The notes: generated from the sequence alone by a model not told the origin. A DNA stretch of 24,854 nt from CAYLNK01 sp964384675 (GCA_964384675.1 CAYLNK010000061.1:1-24854); one strand, 5' to 3'; numbered from the stretch's first letter, positions 1 to 8,629 are shown. A program made the numbers and translations.

Positions 1-107
1 GTGCCGAGGCGGCCGGACAGGGCCACGGCGGCCCCGCCCGCGAAGAGGGCGGCGGCGGCGAGCCCCGTCGCGGCGGGGAGGACCCAGAGGAGGAGTCTTC
101 GTGTCAC
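1..107 (-). CDS. Partial N-terminus of a membrane-anchored or exported protein
   Basis: Read on the minus strand, a GTG at 107-105 opens a frame that runs off the left edge. It begins V-T-R-R-L-L-L-W and continues as an Ala/Leu/Gly-rich hydrophobic stretch of about 25 residues. That is the shape of a signal peptide or first membrane helix: two arginines followed by a hydrophobic core. The frame stays open upstream of this GTG, so an earlier start overlapping the divergent ABC ATPase gene is possible; the Arg-Arg-hydrophobic pattern makes 107 the more sensible start. No clear Shine-Dalgarno sequence is seen. Only about 35 residues are visible, so the function cannot be named. Confidence 0.35.
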   Translation of the reverse strand, partial: MTRRLLLWVLPAATGLAAAALFAGGAAVALSGRLG

Positions 108-153
108 GCTGGTGAATCCGGCGGCCGCATTCTGCCGGATGTCGTAACGTTCG

Positions 154-888
154 ATGGTGAACGACGACGTCGTCCTCTCGGCGCAGGGCCTCGCGAAGCG
201 GTACGGCGACCGGGAGGTCGTCACCGATGCCTCGTTCGAGCTGCACCGCGGCGAGGTGTTCGGGTTCCTCGGCCCGAACGGGGCGGGGAAGACGACGACC
301 ATCCGGATGCTGGTCGGGCTCGTCCGGCCGACGCGTGGCCGCGTCCTGATCGAGGGACACGACGTGAAGCGGGAATTCGAGGCGGCGATGCGGCGCGTCG
401 GCTGCATCGTGGAGACGCCGGACCTCTACCGTTTCCTCACCGGCCGCGAGAACCTCCAGCACTTCGCGCGGATGCTCGGGCACGGGGCGGAGGAGCGGAT
501 CCCGGAGCTGGCCGCGCTCGTGAAGATGACCGATCGCCTCGGAGACCTGGTGCGGACGTACTCGCTGGGAATGCGGCAGCGGATCGGGATCGCGCAGGCG
601 CTCCTCGCGAACCCGTCCGTGCTGATCCTGGACGAGCCGACGAACGGACTCGACCCGGCCGGGATCCGCGAGATGCGCGGCCTCCTGAAGCTCCTCTCCC
701 GCGAGCGCGGCCTCGCGGTCTTCGTCTCGAGCCACCTCCTCCACGAGGTGGAGCTGACGTGCGATCGCGTGGCGATCGTCCACCGCGGCAAGACCCTGGC
801 GAAGGGCCCGCTCGCCGAGCTGACCGAGAACGGGGCCCGATCGCTGGAGGACCTGTTCCTCGAGCGTACCGGCGGAGAGACGGTCTGA
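154..888 (+). CDS. ABC transporter ATP-binding protein (ABC-2 exporter type)
   Basis: Cytoplasmic ATPase subunit of a two-gene ABC-2 exporter, 244 aa, a normal length for this class. All nucleotide-binding motifs are intact: Walker A GPNGAGKT at residues 40-47, signature YSLGMRQR at 136-143, Walker B VLILDEP at 156-162, D-loop NGLD at 164-167 and H-loop His194. The short N-terminus and the C-terminal tail (LEDLFLERTGG) resemble the CcmA/NatA/bacitracin-resistance group. The stop codon shares one base with the start of the permease gene, so the two are translationally coupled. No Shine-Dalgarno sequence precedes the ATG, and a GTG follows immediately as a second possible start. The substrate cannot be told from sequence; lipid, peptide, Na+ or antibiotic export are all possible for this family. 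Confidence 0.93.
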   Translation: MVNDDVVLSAQGLAKRYGDREVVTDASFELHRGEVFGFLGPNGAGKTTTIRMLVGLVRPTRGRVLIEGHDVKREFEAAMRRVGCIVETPDLYRFLTGRENLQHFARMLGHGAEERIPELAALVKMTDRLGDLVRTYSLGMRQRIGIAQALLANPSVLILDEPTNGLDPAGIREMRGLLKLLSRERGLAVFVSSHLLHEVELTCDRVAIVHRGKTLAKGPLAELTENGARSLEDLFLERTGGETV

Positions 889-1952
889 TGTCGATGCTCG
901 GCCTCCTCGAGAACGAGACGTTGAAGGTGCTCCGCCGGAAGCGCTTCCGCCTGATCCTCTGTGTCCTGGCGGCGCTCCTGACCCTGGTCGTCTTCGCCCA
1001 GAACCGCGCCCGGAAGGCCGACCGGAAGGAGAGCGCCACGGCGACGGCGGAGCCGGCGGCGTCCCCGGGGGGCGCGGGGGGCGGAGCGCCCCTGCCGAAC
1101 AAGGCCGCGGGGGACTGGCGGCCGTCCGTCGAGAAGCGGATCGCCGAGATGGAGCGGCGCCTCCGCTCGCCCCGCACGCCCGAGGGGTTCGCCCGCTACA
1201 TGAAGTACGAGAGCGGGCGCCTGCGGTACCACCTGGAGAAGGGGATCAACCCGGACCAGCTGACCGCGCCCGCCTTCACGCGCGGCTTCGCCGGGGTGGG
1301 GAGCGTCCTCCTGATCCCGCTCCTGGTGGCGGTCTTCGCGGCGGACCTCGTCTCGTCCGAGTTCGCGGAGGGGACGGTGACGCTGCTCCTGACCCGTCCC
1401 GTCGCGCGGTGGAAGGTCCTTCTCTCGAAGTACGCCGCCATGCTCCTCTTCACGACGCTGACTCTGCTGGCGTCGGCGGCGCTCGCCTGGGCGATCGCGG
1501 GGGCGGCGTTCGGCTGGAGCGGGTGGGGCGCGCCGATCCTGACCGGCTTCAAGCTCGGCGGCGCCGGCTTCGACGTCGCGGGCGTGAGGATGGTCCCGCT
1601 CTGGCAGGACACCATCGCCGCGTACGGGCTGGCGTGGATCTCGGCCATCTCCGTCGGCTCGATCACCCTCCTCCTGTCGGTGGTCTTCCGGTCGGCGGCC
1701 GCGGCGATGGGGACGATGATGGCGACCCTGATCGGCGGGACGATCCTGTCGCGCGTCGCCTCGGACTGGGACGGCGCGAAGTGGTTCTTCGTGACGAACC
1801 TGCCGCTGCCCGACTACTACGCCGGAATGCCGACGCCCTTCTCCGGGATGTCGCTGGCGTTGTGCGTGACGGTCCTCCTCGGCTGGGCCCTCGCGGCCAC
1901 CGCGACCGCCTTCGCCCTCTTCGTCCGCCGCGACGTCGTCAGCGGAAGCTAG
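888..1952 (+). CDS. ABC-2 type transporter permease
   Basis: Membrane partner of the preceding ATPase, 354 aa. The start at 888 shares its A with the TGA of the ATPase gene; an in-frame ATG two codons later (894) is an alternative. There is a first helix at about residues 20-37, a large polar Ala/Gly/Pro- and Arg-rich loop at about 38-133 that should lie outside the membrane, then about five helices (roughly 137-153, 183-207, 245-266, 270-286, 322-346). The stretch after the second helix (SSEFAEGTVTLLLTRPV, about 156-172) is the usual ABC-2 permease hallmark, as in NosY/YhaP-like proteins. The fold plus the ATPase partner make the transporter call firm; the cargo is unknown. The last base of the TAG stop is also the first base of a long palindrome. 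Confidence 0.9.
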   Translation: MSMLGLLENETLKVLRRKRFRLILCVLAALLTLVVFAQNRARKADRKESATATAEPAASPGGAGGGAPLPNKAAGDWRPSVEKRIAEMERRLRSPRTPEGFARYMKYESGRLRYHLEKGINPDQLTAPAFTRGFAGVGSVLLIPLLVAVFAADLVSSEFAEGTVTLLLTRPVARWKVLLSKYAAMLLFTTLTLLASAALAWAIAGAAFGWSGWGAPILTGFKLGGAGFDVAGVRMVPLWQDTIAAYGLAWISAISVGSITLLLSVVFRSAAAAMGTMMATLIGGTILSRVASDWDGAKWFFVTNLPLPDYYAGMPTPFSGMSLALCVTVLLGWALAATATAFALFVRRDVVSGS

Positions 1953-2010
1953 GGGTCAGGTCCCGATTTTCTACTTTAGGCGCTAAAGTAGAAAATCGGG
2001 ACCTGACCCC
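1952..2010. repeat. Perfect 28-bp-arm palindrome (REP-like extragenic repeat)
   Basis: Arms 1952-1979 and 1983-2010 are perfect reverse complements over 28 bases, with a 3-base loop (GCG). The arm starts GGGGTCAGGTCCCG and continues with an A/T-rich ATTTTCTACTTTA part, quite unlike the surrounding coding DNA. It fills the gap between the permease and kgd and takes the last base of the permease stop codon. From memory, palindromes starting GGGGTCAGGTC are dispersed in several high-GC genomes and can accompany REP-associated tyrosine transposases (RAYT); no such gene is in this window. It could also terminate the ABC operon, although no T-run follows the stem. Confidence 0.9.
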
Positions 2011-2036
2011 GATCTCGCGCGCGGGGGCGGTTTGCG

Positions 2037-2042
2037 TAGAAT
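2037..2042 (+). promoter_or_regulatory. Possible -10 element for kgd
   Basis: TAGAAT, preceded by TTTGCG, lies 13 bases before the kgd ATG and just after the palindrome. It is one of very few AT-containing hexamers here. A -35 box is not obvious. If real, the mRNA leader would be only a few bases long. Sequence resemblance only. Confidence 0.3.
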
Positions 2043-2055
2043 CGCCGGCTCCACC

Positions 2056-5000
2056 ATGAGCGAGACCCACAGCACCGTCGCCGATGCCCTGGTCCACGAG
2101 TTCGGGGATAACGCCGAGTTCGCCCTGGAGCTCTACTCCACGTACCGCCACGACCCTGCCGCCGTCGGCGAGAGCTGGCAGGCGGCGTTCCAAGCGATCG
2201 AGCGGCGCGTCGTGCCGGGCGCGATCGTCCCGGCGTCCCTTCCGGCCCCGTCCTCGGCGCCGGTACCCGCCGCGGCGCCGGCGGCGCCCTTCCCGGCGCC
2301 TGTCCGGCCCTCCGCGCCCGGTCCGCGCGCCGGCGAGCAGGCGGTCCCGCTCGTCGGCGGCGCCGCCACGATCGCCCGCAACATGGACGCGTCCCTGACC
2401 GTCCCGACCGCCACCTCGCAGCGCGTCGTGCCCGTCAAGGTGATGGAGGAGAACCGCCGCATCCTGAACCGGCACCGGGAGGTGCTCGGGAAGTCGAAGA
2501 TCTCGTTCACCCACCTCGTTGCCTGGGGCATCGTCCGGGCGCTCGAGAGGCACCCGGGTCTCAACGACGCCTTCGGCGAGGCGGACGGCCGTCCGGCGCG
2601 GATCAAGAAGCCGGGGGTGAACCTCGGCATCGCCGTCGACGTCGCACGCAAGGACGGCGGACGGAACCTCCTGGTCCCGAACATCAAGGGAGCCGAGAAG
2701 CTGAGCTTCGCGGAGTTCCTCGACGCGTTCGACCTGATGGTGGCCAAAGCGCGGAAGGGGGCGCTCGAGCCGGACGCGTTCGCCGGCACGTCGATCTCGC
2801 TGACGAATCCGGGCACCGTCGGCACGACGGCCTCCGCCCCGCGCCTGATGCCGGGCCAGGGGACGATCATCGCCACCGGGGCGATGGGCTACCCGGCCGA
2901 GTTCCAGGCGATGCCGGACGAGGTGATGGCGGGCCTCGGCGTCGGGCGGGTGATGAACGTCTCCTCCACGTACGACCACCGGATCATCCAGGGGGCCGAG
3001 TCGGGGGCGTTCCTCGCGACGCTCCAGGACCTGATGCTCGGCGTGACGCCGTTCTACGAGCGGATCTTCACGGATCTCCGCGTCCCGCATCGGCCGGTGC
3101 TGTGGCAGAAGGACCAGAACCCGCCGCTCGCCGGACGCGGCCGCAGCCTGGAGGTGATCGAGAAGCAGGCGCGGGTCGTCCAGCTGATCAACGCCTATCG
3201 CGTGCGCGGCCACCTCACCACCGACCTCGACCCGCTCGGCGCCGACACCGTGCCGTATCACCCCGACCTCGACCCCGCCACGTACGGCTTCACGCTCTGG
3301 GACCTCGATCGGAAGTTCATCACCGGCGGCCTGGCCGGCATCGACCAGGTGGCCTCGCTGCGCGACATCATCGAGGTCCTCCGCCAGACGTACTGCGGGA
3401 AGATCGGCGCGGAGTTCATGTACATCCAGGACCCGGTCCAGAAGCACTGGCTGATGGACCGGATGGAGTCGAGCCGCAACCGGACCTCTCTGGACGACGC
3501 GGGCCGACGGAAGGTCCTGGAGAAGCTCGTCGAGGCGGAGAGCTTCGAGAAGTTCCTCCACATGAAGTTCGTCGGCCACAAGCGCTTCTCGCTCGAAGGC
3601 GGCGAGTCGACGATCGCGCTCCTCGACCGGCTCCTGGACCGGGCGGCCGCGGCCGGCATCGTGGAGGCGGTGATCGGGATGCCGCACCGCGGACGGCTCA
3701 CGGTGCTGACCACCATCGTCCAGAAGCCTGCGGGGAAGATCTTCGCGGAGTTCGAGGACGTGACCGACCTCGAGTCGATCCAGGGCTCGGGCGACGTGAA
3801 GTACCACCTGGGCGCGGTCGGGACGCACGTGGCGCCGGACGGCACCCCGGTGAAGGTGGCGGTGGCTCCGAACCCGAGCCACCTGGAGTTCGTCGATCCC
3901 GTGGTCGAGGGGATGGTGCGTGCCAAGCAGATCCGGATCGGCGACGCCGGGCACAAGCGCGTCCTCCCGATCCTGATGCACGGCGACGCGGCATTCGCCG
4001 GCCAGGGGATCGTGGCCGAGACGTTCAACATGTCGCAGCTCCACGGCTACCGGACCGGCGGAACGGTGCACGTCGTCGTGAACAACCAGATCGGCTTCAC
4101 CACGAACCCGGCGGACGCGCGGACGTCCACGTACTGCACCGACGCCGCCAAGATGGTGCAGGCGCCGGTCCTCCACGTGAACGGCGACGACCCGGAGGCC
4201 GTGATCCAGGTCATCGACCTCGCCCTCGACTACCGGGTCGAGTTCCAGCGCGACATCGTCATCGACCTCGTCTGCTACCGGCGCTATGGACACAACGAGG
4301 GGGACGAACCGAGCTACACGCAGCCGCTCCTGTACCAGAAGATCCGCGAGCAGCGCTCGGTGGCGCACCTGTACGGCGACCGGCTGGTCCGCGAGGGCCG
4401 CCTCGCCGAGGCCGACGTCACGGCGGTATGGGCGGACCGGAAGGCCGCGCTCGAGGCCGCCTACGCGGACCAGGCGGTGCGGCAGAAGACGACGTTCTTC
4501 GCCGACTCGCTCGTGGCCGCGCCCGCCCCGTCGATCGTCCCGGTCGAGGACGACCGGACGCTGCTCGGGGAGATCCTGAAGGCCGTGTCGACCGTGCCGG
4601 AAGGCTTCGAGGTGCACCCGAAGCTCCGGCCCGTGCTGAAGAAGCGGGCGGAGTGGGCGGCCGGGCGCCCCGAGATCGACTGGTCGGGCGGCGAGATGCT
4701 CGCCTTCGGGATGCTCCTCCTGCGCGGGACGCCGGTGCGTCTCTCGGGCCAGGACTCGGGGCGCGGCACGTTCAGCCACCGGCACGCGGTGCTGGCGGAT
4801 CCGCGCTCGGGCCAGGAGATCGTGCCCCTCAACCGGATCTCGGAGCAGCAGGCGACGTTCGAGGTGATCGACAGCCTCCTCTCCGAGAACGCGGTGATGG
4901 GCTTCGACTTCGGCTACTCGGTGGCCGATCCGTCCACGCTCGTCCTCTGGGAAGCGCAGTTCGGCGACTTCGCGAACGGCGCGCAGGTGATCATCGACCA

Positions 5001-5745
5001 GTTCATCTCCGGCTCGGAGCAGAAGTGGGGGCAGACGTGCGGTCTCGTCCTGCTCCTGCCGCACGGGCAGGAAGGACAGGGGCCCGAGCACTCGTCGGCG
5101 CGCCTGGAGCGGTACCTGACGCTCTGCGCCGAGGAGAACATGCGGGTCGTCAACCTCACGACGCCGGCGCAGTACTACCACGCGCTCCTCCGGCAGATGG
5201 ACGGCGACGTGCGCAAGCCGCTCGTGGTGATGTCGCCCAAGAGCCTCCTCCGCCACCCGCGCGCGGTGTCGTCCCTCGACGACCTCGTCGACGGGACGTT
5301 CCAGACGGTCCTCGACGACCCCGAGTACGCGACCGGTCCGACGGACGGCGTCGGCCGGGTCATCGTCGCGAGCGGGAAGGTGTCGTACGAGCTCCTCGCC
5401 GCGCGGGAGCGGTCGCAGGCGCCGGTCGCGATCGTCCGGCTGGAGCAGGTCCACCCGTTCCCGGGCGCCGAGCTGGGGCGGATCCTCGCCCGCTACCCGG
5501 GCGACGCCGAGCTGGTGTTCGTGCAGGAGGAGCCCCGGAACATGGGGGCCTGGCGCTTCGTCAGGGAGCAGTTCCTGGACGGGAAGGTGGAGGGCCTCGA
5601 AACCGGCCGCCCTCTCCGCTACATCGGCCGGCGGGACCTCGCCAGCCCGGCTCCCGGCTCGCACCACGTCTTCCACGTCGAGCAGGAGGCACTCGTGGCC
5701 GAGGCGGTCAGGGTCGGGGCGCGAAAGCCGGCCGTCGCGTCCTGA
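2056..5745 (+). CDS. kgd: Multifunctional 2-oxoglutarate dehydrogenase E1 / succinyltransferase E2 fusion (Kgd type)
   Basis: 1229 aa, almost the length of mycobacterial KGD (about 1230 aa). The order is an N-terminal E1 tail (FGDNAEFALELYSTYRHDP), a Pro/Ala-rich linker (about 55-97), an E2-type acyltransferase domain (about 105-330) with its catalytic DHR motif (His308), then a complete thiamine-diphosphate E1 domain. The E1 part shows HRGR (His544), GDAAFAGQG (643-649) and the NN of the cofactor-binding motif (676-677). As in KGD there is no lipoyl domain, so lipoyl E2/E3 partners are supplied elsewhere. It decarboxylates 2-oxoglutarate and, with partners, makes succinyl-CoA in the TCA cycle. 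ATG 2056 is chosen because it starts the conserved tail; an in-frame ATG at 2032 lies next to the palindrome. It converges on the next gene with a 3-base gap. Confidence 0.96.
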   Translation: MSETHSTVADALVHEFGDNAEFALELYSTYRHDPAAVGESWQAAFQAIERRVVPGAIVPASLPAPSSAPVPAAAPAAPFPAPVRPSAPGPRAGEQAVPLVGGAATIARNMDASLTVPTATSQRVVPVKVMEENRRILNRHREVLGKSKISFTHLVAWGIVRALERHPGLNDAFGEADGRPARIKKPGVNLGIAVDVARKDGGRNLLVPNIKGAEKLSFAEFLDAFDLMVAKARKGALEPDAFAGTSISLTNPGTVGTTASAPRLMPGQGTIIATGAMGYPAEFQAMPDEVMAGLGVGRVMNVSSTYDHRIIQGAESGAFLATLQDLMLGVTPFYERIFTDLRVPHRPVLWQKDQNPPLAGRGRSLEVIEKQARVVQLINAYRVRGHLTTDLDPLGADTVPYHPDLDPATYGFTLWDLDRKFITGGLAGIDQVASLRDIIEVLRQTYCGKIGAEFMYIQDPVQKHWLMDRMESSRNRTSLDDAGRRKVLEKLVEAESFEKFLHMKFVGHKRFSLEGGESTIALLDRLLDRAAAAGIVEAVIGMPHRGRLTVLTTIVQKPAGKIFAEFEDVTDLESIQGSGDVKYHLGAVGTHVAPDGTPVKVAVAPNPSHLEFVDPVVEGMVRAKQIRIGDAGHKRVLPILMHGDAAFAGQGIVAETFNMSQLHGYRTGGTVHVVVNNQIGFTTNPADARTSTYCTDAAKMVQAPVLHVNGDDPEAVIQVIDLALDYRVEFQRDIVIDLVCYRRYGHNEGDEPSYTQPLLYQKIREQRSVAHLYGDRLVREGRLAEADVTAVWADRKAALEAAYADQAVRQKTTFFADSLVAAPAPSIVPVEDDRTLLGEILKAVSTVPEGFEVHPKLRPVLKKRAEWAAGRPEIDWSGGEMLAFGMLLLRGTPVRLSGQDSGRGTFSHRHAVLADPRSGQEIVPLNRISEQQATFEVIDSLLSENAVMGFDFGYSVADPSTLVLWEAQFGDFANGAQVIIDQFISGSEQKWGQTCGLVLLLPHGQEGQGPEHSSARLERYLTLCAEENMRVVNLTTPAQYYHALLRQMDGDVRKPLVVMSPKSLLRHPRAVSSLDDLVDGTFQTVLDDPEYATGPTDGVGRVIVASGKVSYELLAARERSQAPVAIVRLEQVHPFPGAELGRILARYPGDAELVFVQEEPRNMGAWRFVREQFLDGKVEGLETGRPLRYIGRRDLASPAPGSHHVFHVEQEALVAEAVRVGARKPAVAS

Positions 5746-5748
5746 TCC

Positions 5749-7164
5749 TCAGCCCGGACCGCCCGGGAGGGCCGTGAGCCGGAACGTCTGGAATATCTGC
5801 CGGCCCGATGCGTCCGAGACGGAGAGGAGTACGTCGGCCGGCTCGGCGTCGGCCGGCGTCCACCGAAGGACGCCCTTGCCGTCGAGGGCCATTCCCGGCG
5901 GGCCCGATTCCAGCCGGATCTTCGGCTGCCCGCGCCGGGAGAGGACTTTCACCCGGTACTCGAACGGACGCCCCGGCTCGACGAGGCGAGGGGGCTCCGA
6001 CGAGAAGAGGAGGTAGTCGATTCCCGACTCGTCGAGGGCTCGCTCCAGGTCGAAGCGCCGGAGGCAGAGCCTGTCGCCCGCCAGGGGGATCGTGACGAAC
6101 CACCCCTGAGACGGAAAGGCGAAGAGCCTCTGCCGGAACGGGGCCATCTCCATGCTCTGCCGCGGCAGGTCGAGCCCCTCGACGCCCGAGAGGGTCAGCA
6201 CGGCGCGGCCGATCGTGAGCTCGAACAGAGAGACGCGATCGACGCGCGGGTTGGGGTCGTCTCTCGGGCTGGCGGCGTCCGCCGGGAGGACGATGCCGAA
6301 GGGTCCGCTGGCGGCAGGGATGGTCACACCGGGCCAGGATGGGAGCTTCTGCAGGGTGGCGGAGTAGTTGCCTCGGAGCGTGTGCAGCGTGCGCCCATCG
6401 GGACCGGGCAGCACCGGCCCGACGCTGTCGTGCTCGTACCGGATGCGCACGGCCGAGTCGCTCACGACCACGCTCTCCAGCCCCGTCGGGCTGACTTCGG
6501 TGTGCCATAGCCCGAGGAGCCGTCCGTCGCGCGAGCCCTCGACGAAATATCGCGAGGAGCCGTCGATGTGGCCGGGGTCGTTGCCGACTCGCAGCTCGAG
6601 CGGGGAGAACGTGACGGGGTCGACGAAGCGGAGCGGGAAACGCACGGAAAGGCGCCCTGGCTCCTCCAGGCCGACGACGAGAGGTCCGACGGACTCGGAG
6701 CCGACCCACGCGGCGCGCACGCGCTCCGCGAACGGTAGGCGGGCACGAGCCTCGCGCTGGAACGACACGAGGTCGAAGCGTTCGATCGTGGAGCCCTCGG
6801 GGTCGATGACGAAGAGGTGCCGGTGGCCTGCGGCGAGGAGCGGCTTGTCGGTCTCGACGGAAAGAGGTGGAAGGAGCTCGCCAGCGTCGGCGTCGAAGAC
6901 CTCGACGCGCCGCCGCTCGGGTATCGCGAGGAAGAGGTAGCGCCCCGAACCCCCGACGCACGAGCCGGAGACCTTTCCGGAGAGGGGGATCGAGCCTCGC
7001 GAGACCTTGTCCGTTCCGGCGGCCAGACGGGCGATCCGCGTCCGCAGGCCCCTGGCAGATCGCGCGCCGTCCGGCGGCGCTCCGGCGGCCCGGCGGAGCG
7101 AGAAGCCGATCGCGCATCCCGCGATCAGGACCAGGGCGGCGGCCCCGCGGCTCAGGCGTCTCAT
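5749..7164 (-). CDS. Membrane-anchored protein with probable beta-propeller and C-terminal Ig-like domain (paralogue 2)
   Basis: 471 aa from ATG 7164, which lies one base after the stop of the upstream paralogue (TGA-C-ATG), so the pair is an operon. Residues 7-24 form one hydrophobic helix after MRRLSRG, giving a signal anchor or signal peptide. The middle has WD/NHL-like beta-rich segments (GRYLFLAIPERRRVEVFDAD, HLFVIDPEGSTIERFD) typical of a surface beta-propeller. The last 90 residues read like a putative-Ig (He_PIG-type) domain: PGRPFEYRVKV, ESGPPGMALDGKGVLRWTP, ending in an FRL strand. It shares these features in order with the upstream gene, so the two arose by duplication. No enzyme motif is seen; a periplasmic or surface scaffold or binding role is inference. 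Confidence 0.72.
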   Translation of the reverse strand: MRRLSRGAAALVLIAGCAIGFSLRRAAGAPPDGARSARGLRTRIARLAAGTDKVSRGSIPLSGKVSGSCVGGSGRYLFLAIPERRRVEVFDADAGELLPPLSVETDKPLLAAGHRHLFVIDPEGSTIERFDLVSFQREARARLPFAERVRAAWVGSESVGPLVVGLEEPGRLSVRFPLRFVDPVTFSPLELRVGNDPGHIDGSSRYFVEGSRDGRLLGLWHTEVSPTGLESVVVSDSAVRIRYEHDSVGPVLPGPDGRTLHTLRGNYSATLQKLPSWPGVTIPAASGPFGIVLPADAASPRDDPNPRVDRVSLFELTIGRAVLTLSGVEGLDLPRQSMEMAPFRQRLFAFPSQGWFVTIPLAGDRLCLRRFDLERALDESGIDYLLFSSEPPRLVEPGRPFEYRVKVLSRRGQPKIRLESGPPGMALDGKGVLRWTPADAEPADVLLSVSDASGRQIFQTFRLTALPGGPG

Positions 7165-7165
7165 G

Positions 7166-8629
7166 TCACGGCTTCGCGCTGCCGTTGTGGATCGAGAAGG
7201 CATGGATGGTCGCGGCTCCGGTCTTGTCCCGCACGAGGACGGACACCGGAACGTCCGTCTCCGTGATCTCGCGCGGGACCGCCCACAGGATATGTCCGCT
7301 CCCGTCCGCGAGCATTCCGGGCGGCCCGGCCTGGAGCTCGAAGCGGGGCTCCCCTTCGGTGCCGTTCACGCGGATGAAGTACTCCCAGGTCCGGCCCGGA
7401 TAGAAGGATCCGTCAGGGGTCGATGTGACGACGATGGCGTTGAGGCGGGGAGGGGCGCCGGCCTCGTCCTTCCCGACGGACGAGAGGTCGGCCGGCAGCA
7501 CCAGGAGCCGGTCGAGAGAGGGCGGGATGACGACGACGACCTTCTCGGCACCGAGGAGCCAGACGCGCCGGCGATACGGGACCGGCGACTCCCCACCCGT
7601 CGTCTCTGCCCCATCAGGGGTCCCGAGATCGACCCTTGTGCTGGACGAGCCCACGGTCCGGATCGAGAGACGCATCGGCCCCGGATCCCATCTCGACTTC
7701 GTGGGGACCGCCTCGAGGTAGTAGCGCCCTTCCACCGCCGGGATCGTCATGCGCCCGTTCGCCTCGAGTCGGTGCACGTCGGGATCGAAGACCCCGTCCG
7801 AGGAGAAGAAGGCGCTGCCGTCCGGACCGGGCACGAAGTACGTGCCCTCGACCTGCCCGTCCGACTTCCGGCGCTCGAGCGTCGTGCCGGTGATCGTGGC
7901 GATGCGGCCAAGGCCATAGGGGTTCGGCAACGTGGCGGTCCGGCCGTCGGCCGAAATCTCCAGAGGCTGTACCGAGCCGCTCAGGTCGTGGGTGGAGCTC
8001 CCTTGCATCGGGGTCATCTGCAAGCTCCGCGGGTCGACGACGTCGACGCGGCCACTCTCTTCCACGAGGAGCAGTGGTTCCGTCGAGGCGTGGCCCATGA
8101 CCATCGCGACGAAGCGCGTACCGGGTGAGATCTCCACTTCCATCTCGCGCTCGAGGCCAGGGAGCGCGTGGCGTTGGAGTCGGTTCCGCTGCCGGAGCAG
8201 CACGAAGAGGTGGTTCATGCCCGCGGCGACGAGAGCATCGTCGGAAGCGGAGAGGAAGCGAGTTTGCCGTTCTCGCGCGTCGAAGACGGCGACGTTTCGG
8301 ATCTGGGGCATGAACAGGAAGAGGAGGTGGCCCCCGCCTCCGGCGCAGACCGATGTCGCGGAGGCCGGCAGCGACACCGATCCGATCTCGCGCCCGCTTC
8401 CTCTCCCTGGAATCGGCGGTGCCTTCCTCGCCTTCGGAGCTGGCGGTGCCGGGACTCGAACCTGAGGGAGCATCCACCCGACGATCGCCCCGGCGACCGC
8501 CAGAAGAGGAGCGGTGCCCAGCGGGAGTCCTCCGGGGCGGCCCGCCGGAGGGGGTGGTCCCGAGCGGGATCCGGACGCTCCCCGCGATATCCGCGAAGGT
8601 GGCCCCGCTCTGCGACCTTGCTCCATCAT
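7166..8629 (-). CDS. Membrane-anchored protein with probable beta-propeller and C-terminal Ig-like domain (paralogue 1)
   Basis: 487 aa from tandem ATGs at 8629 and 8626; GAG bases just upstream suit either. The N-terminus is basic and Pro/Gly-rich (about 1-35), followed by a single helix (about 38-55, TAPLLAVAGAIVGWMLPQ), so the bulk should be outside the inner membrane. The body has beta-propeller-like blades (GGHLLFLFMPQIRNVAVFDA, NHLFVLLRQRNRLQRHALPG, LLLVEESGRVDVVDP). The C-terminus has an Ig-like domain (PGRTWEYFIRV, LQAGPPGMLADGSGHILWAVP). It aligns from end to end with the downstream 471-aa protein, including the GPPGM motif, but identity is low, so the duplication is old. It is divergent from the bactofilin gene across a 134-bp gap. 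Function not recognised. Confidence 0.72.
   Translation of the reverse strand: MMEQGRRAGPPSRISRGASGSRSGPPPPAGRPGGLPLGTAPLLAVAGAIVGWMLPQVRVPAPPAPKARKAPPIPGRGSGREIGSVSLPASATSVCAGGGGHLLFLFMPQIRNVAVFDARERQTRFLSASDDALVAAGMNHLFVLLRQRNRLQRHALPGLEREMEVEISPGTRFVAMVMGHASTEPLLLVEESGRVDVVDPRSLQMTPMQGSSTHDLSGSVQPLEISADGRTATLPNPYGLGRIATITGTTLERRKSDGQVEGTYFVPGPDGSAFFSSDGVFDPDVHRLEANGRMTIPAVEGRYYLEAVPTKSRWDPGPMRLSIRTVGSSSTRVDLGTPDGAETTGGESPVPYRRRVWLLGAEKVVVVIPPSLDRLLVLPADLSSVGKDEAGAPPRLNAIVVTSTPDGSFYPGRTWEYFIRVNGTEGEPRFELQAGPPGMLADGSGHILWAVPREITETDVPVSVLVRDKTGAATIHAFSIHNGSAKP

Noticed and set aside
1939..5676. A 1245-codon open frame antisense to kgd, on the minus strand
   Set aside because: It mirrors the codon pattern of kgd in high-GC DNA, is full of Arg/Val/Glu/His runs with no domain, and lacks a ribosome binding site. 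The plus-strand enzyme accounts for the region.
8420..8470. tRNA-like 3' end (GGACTCGAACC-type string) near the start of the 487-aa gene
   Set aside because: The complementary T-arm stem does not pair properly, no acceptor, D or anticodon arm can be built, and it lies inside a reading frame that is well explained.
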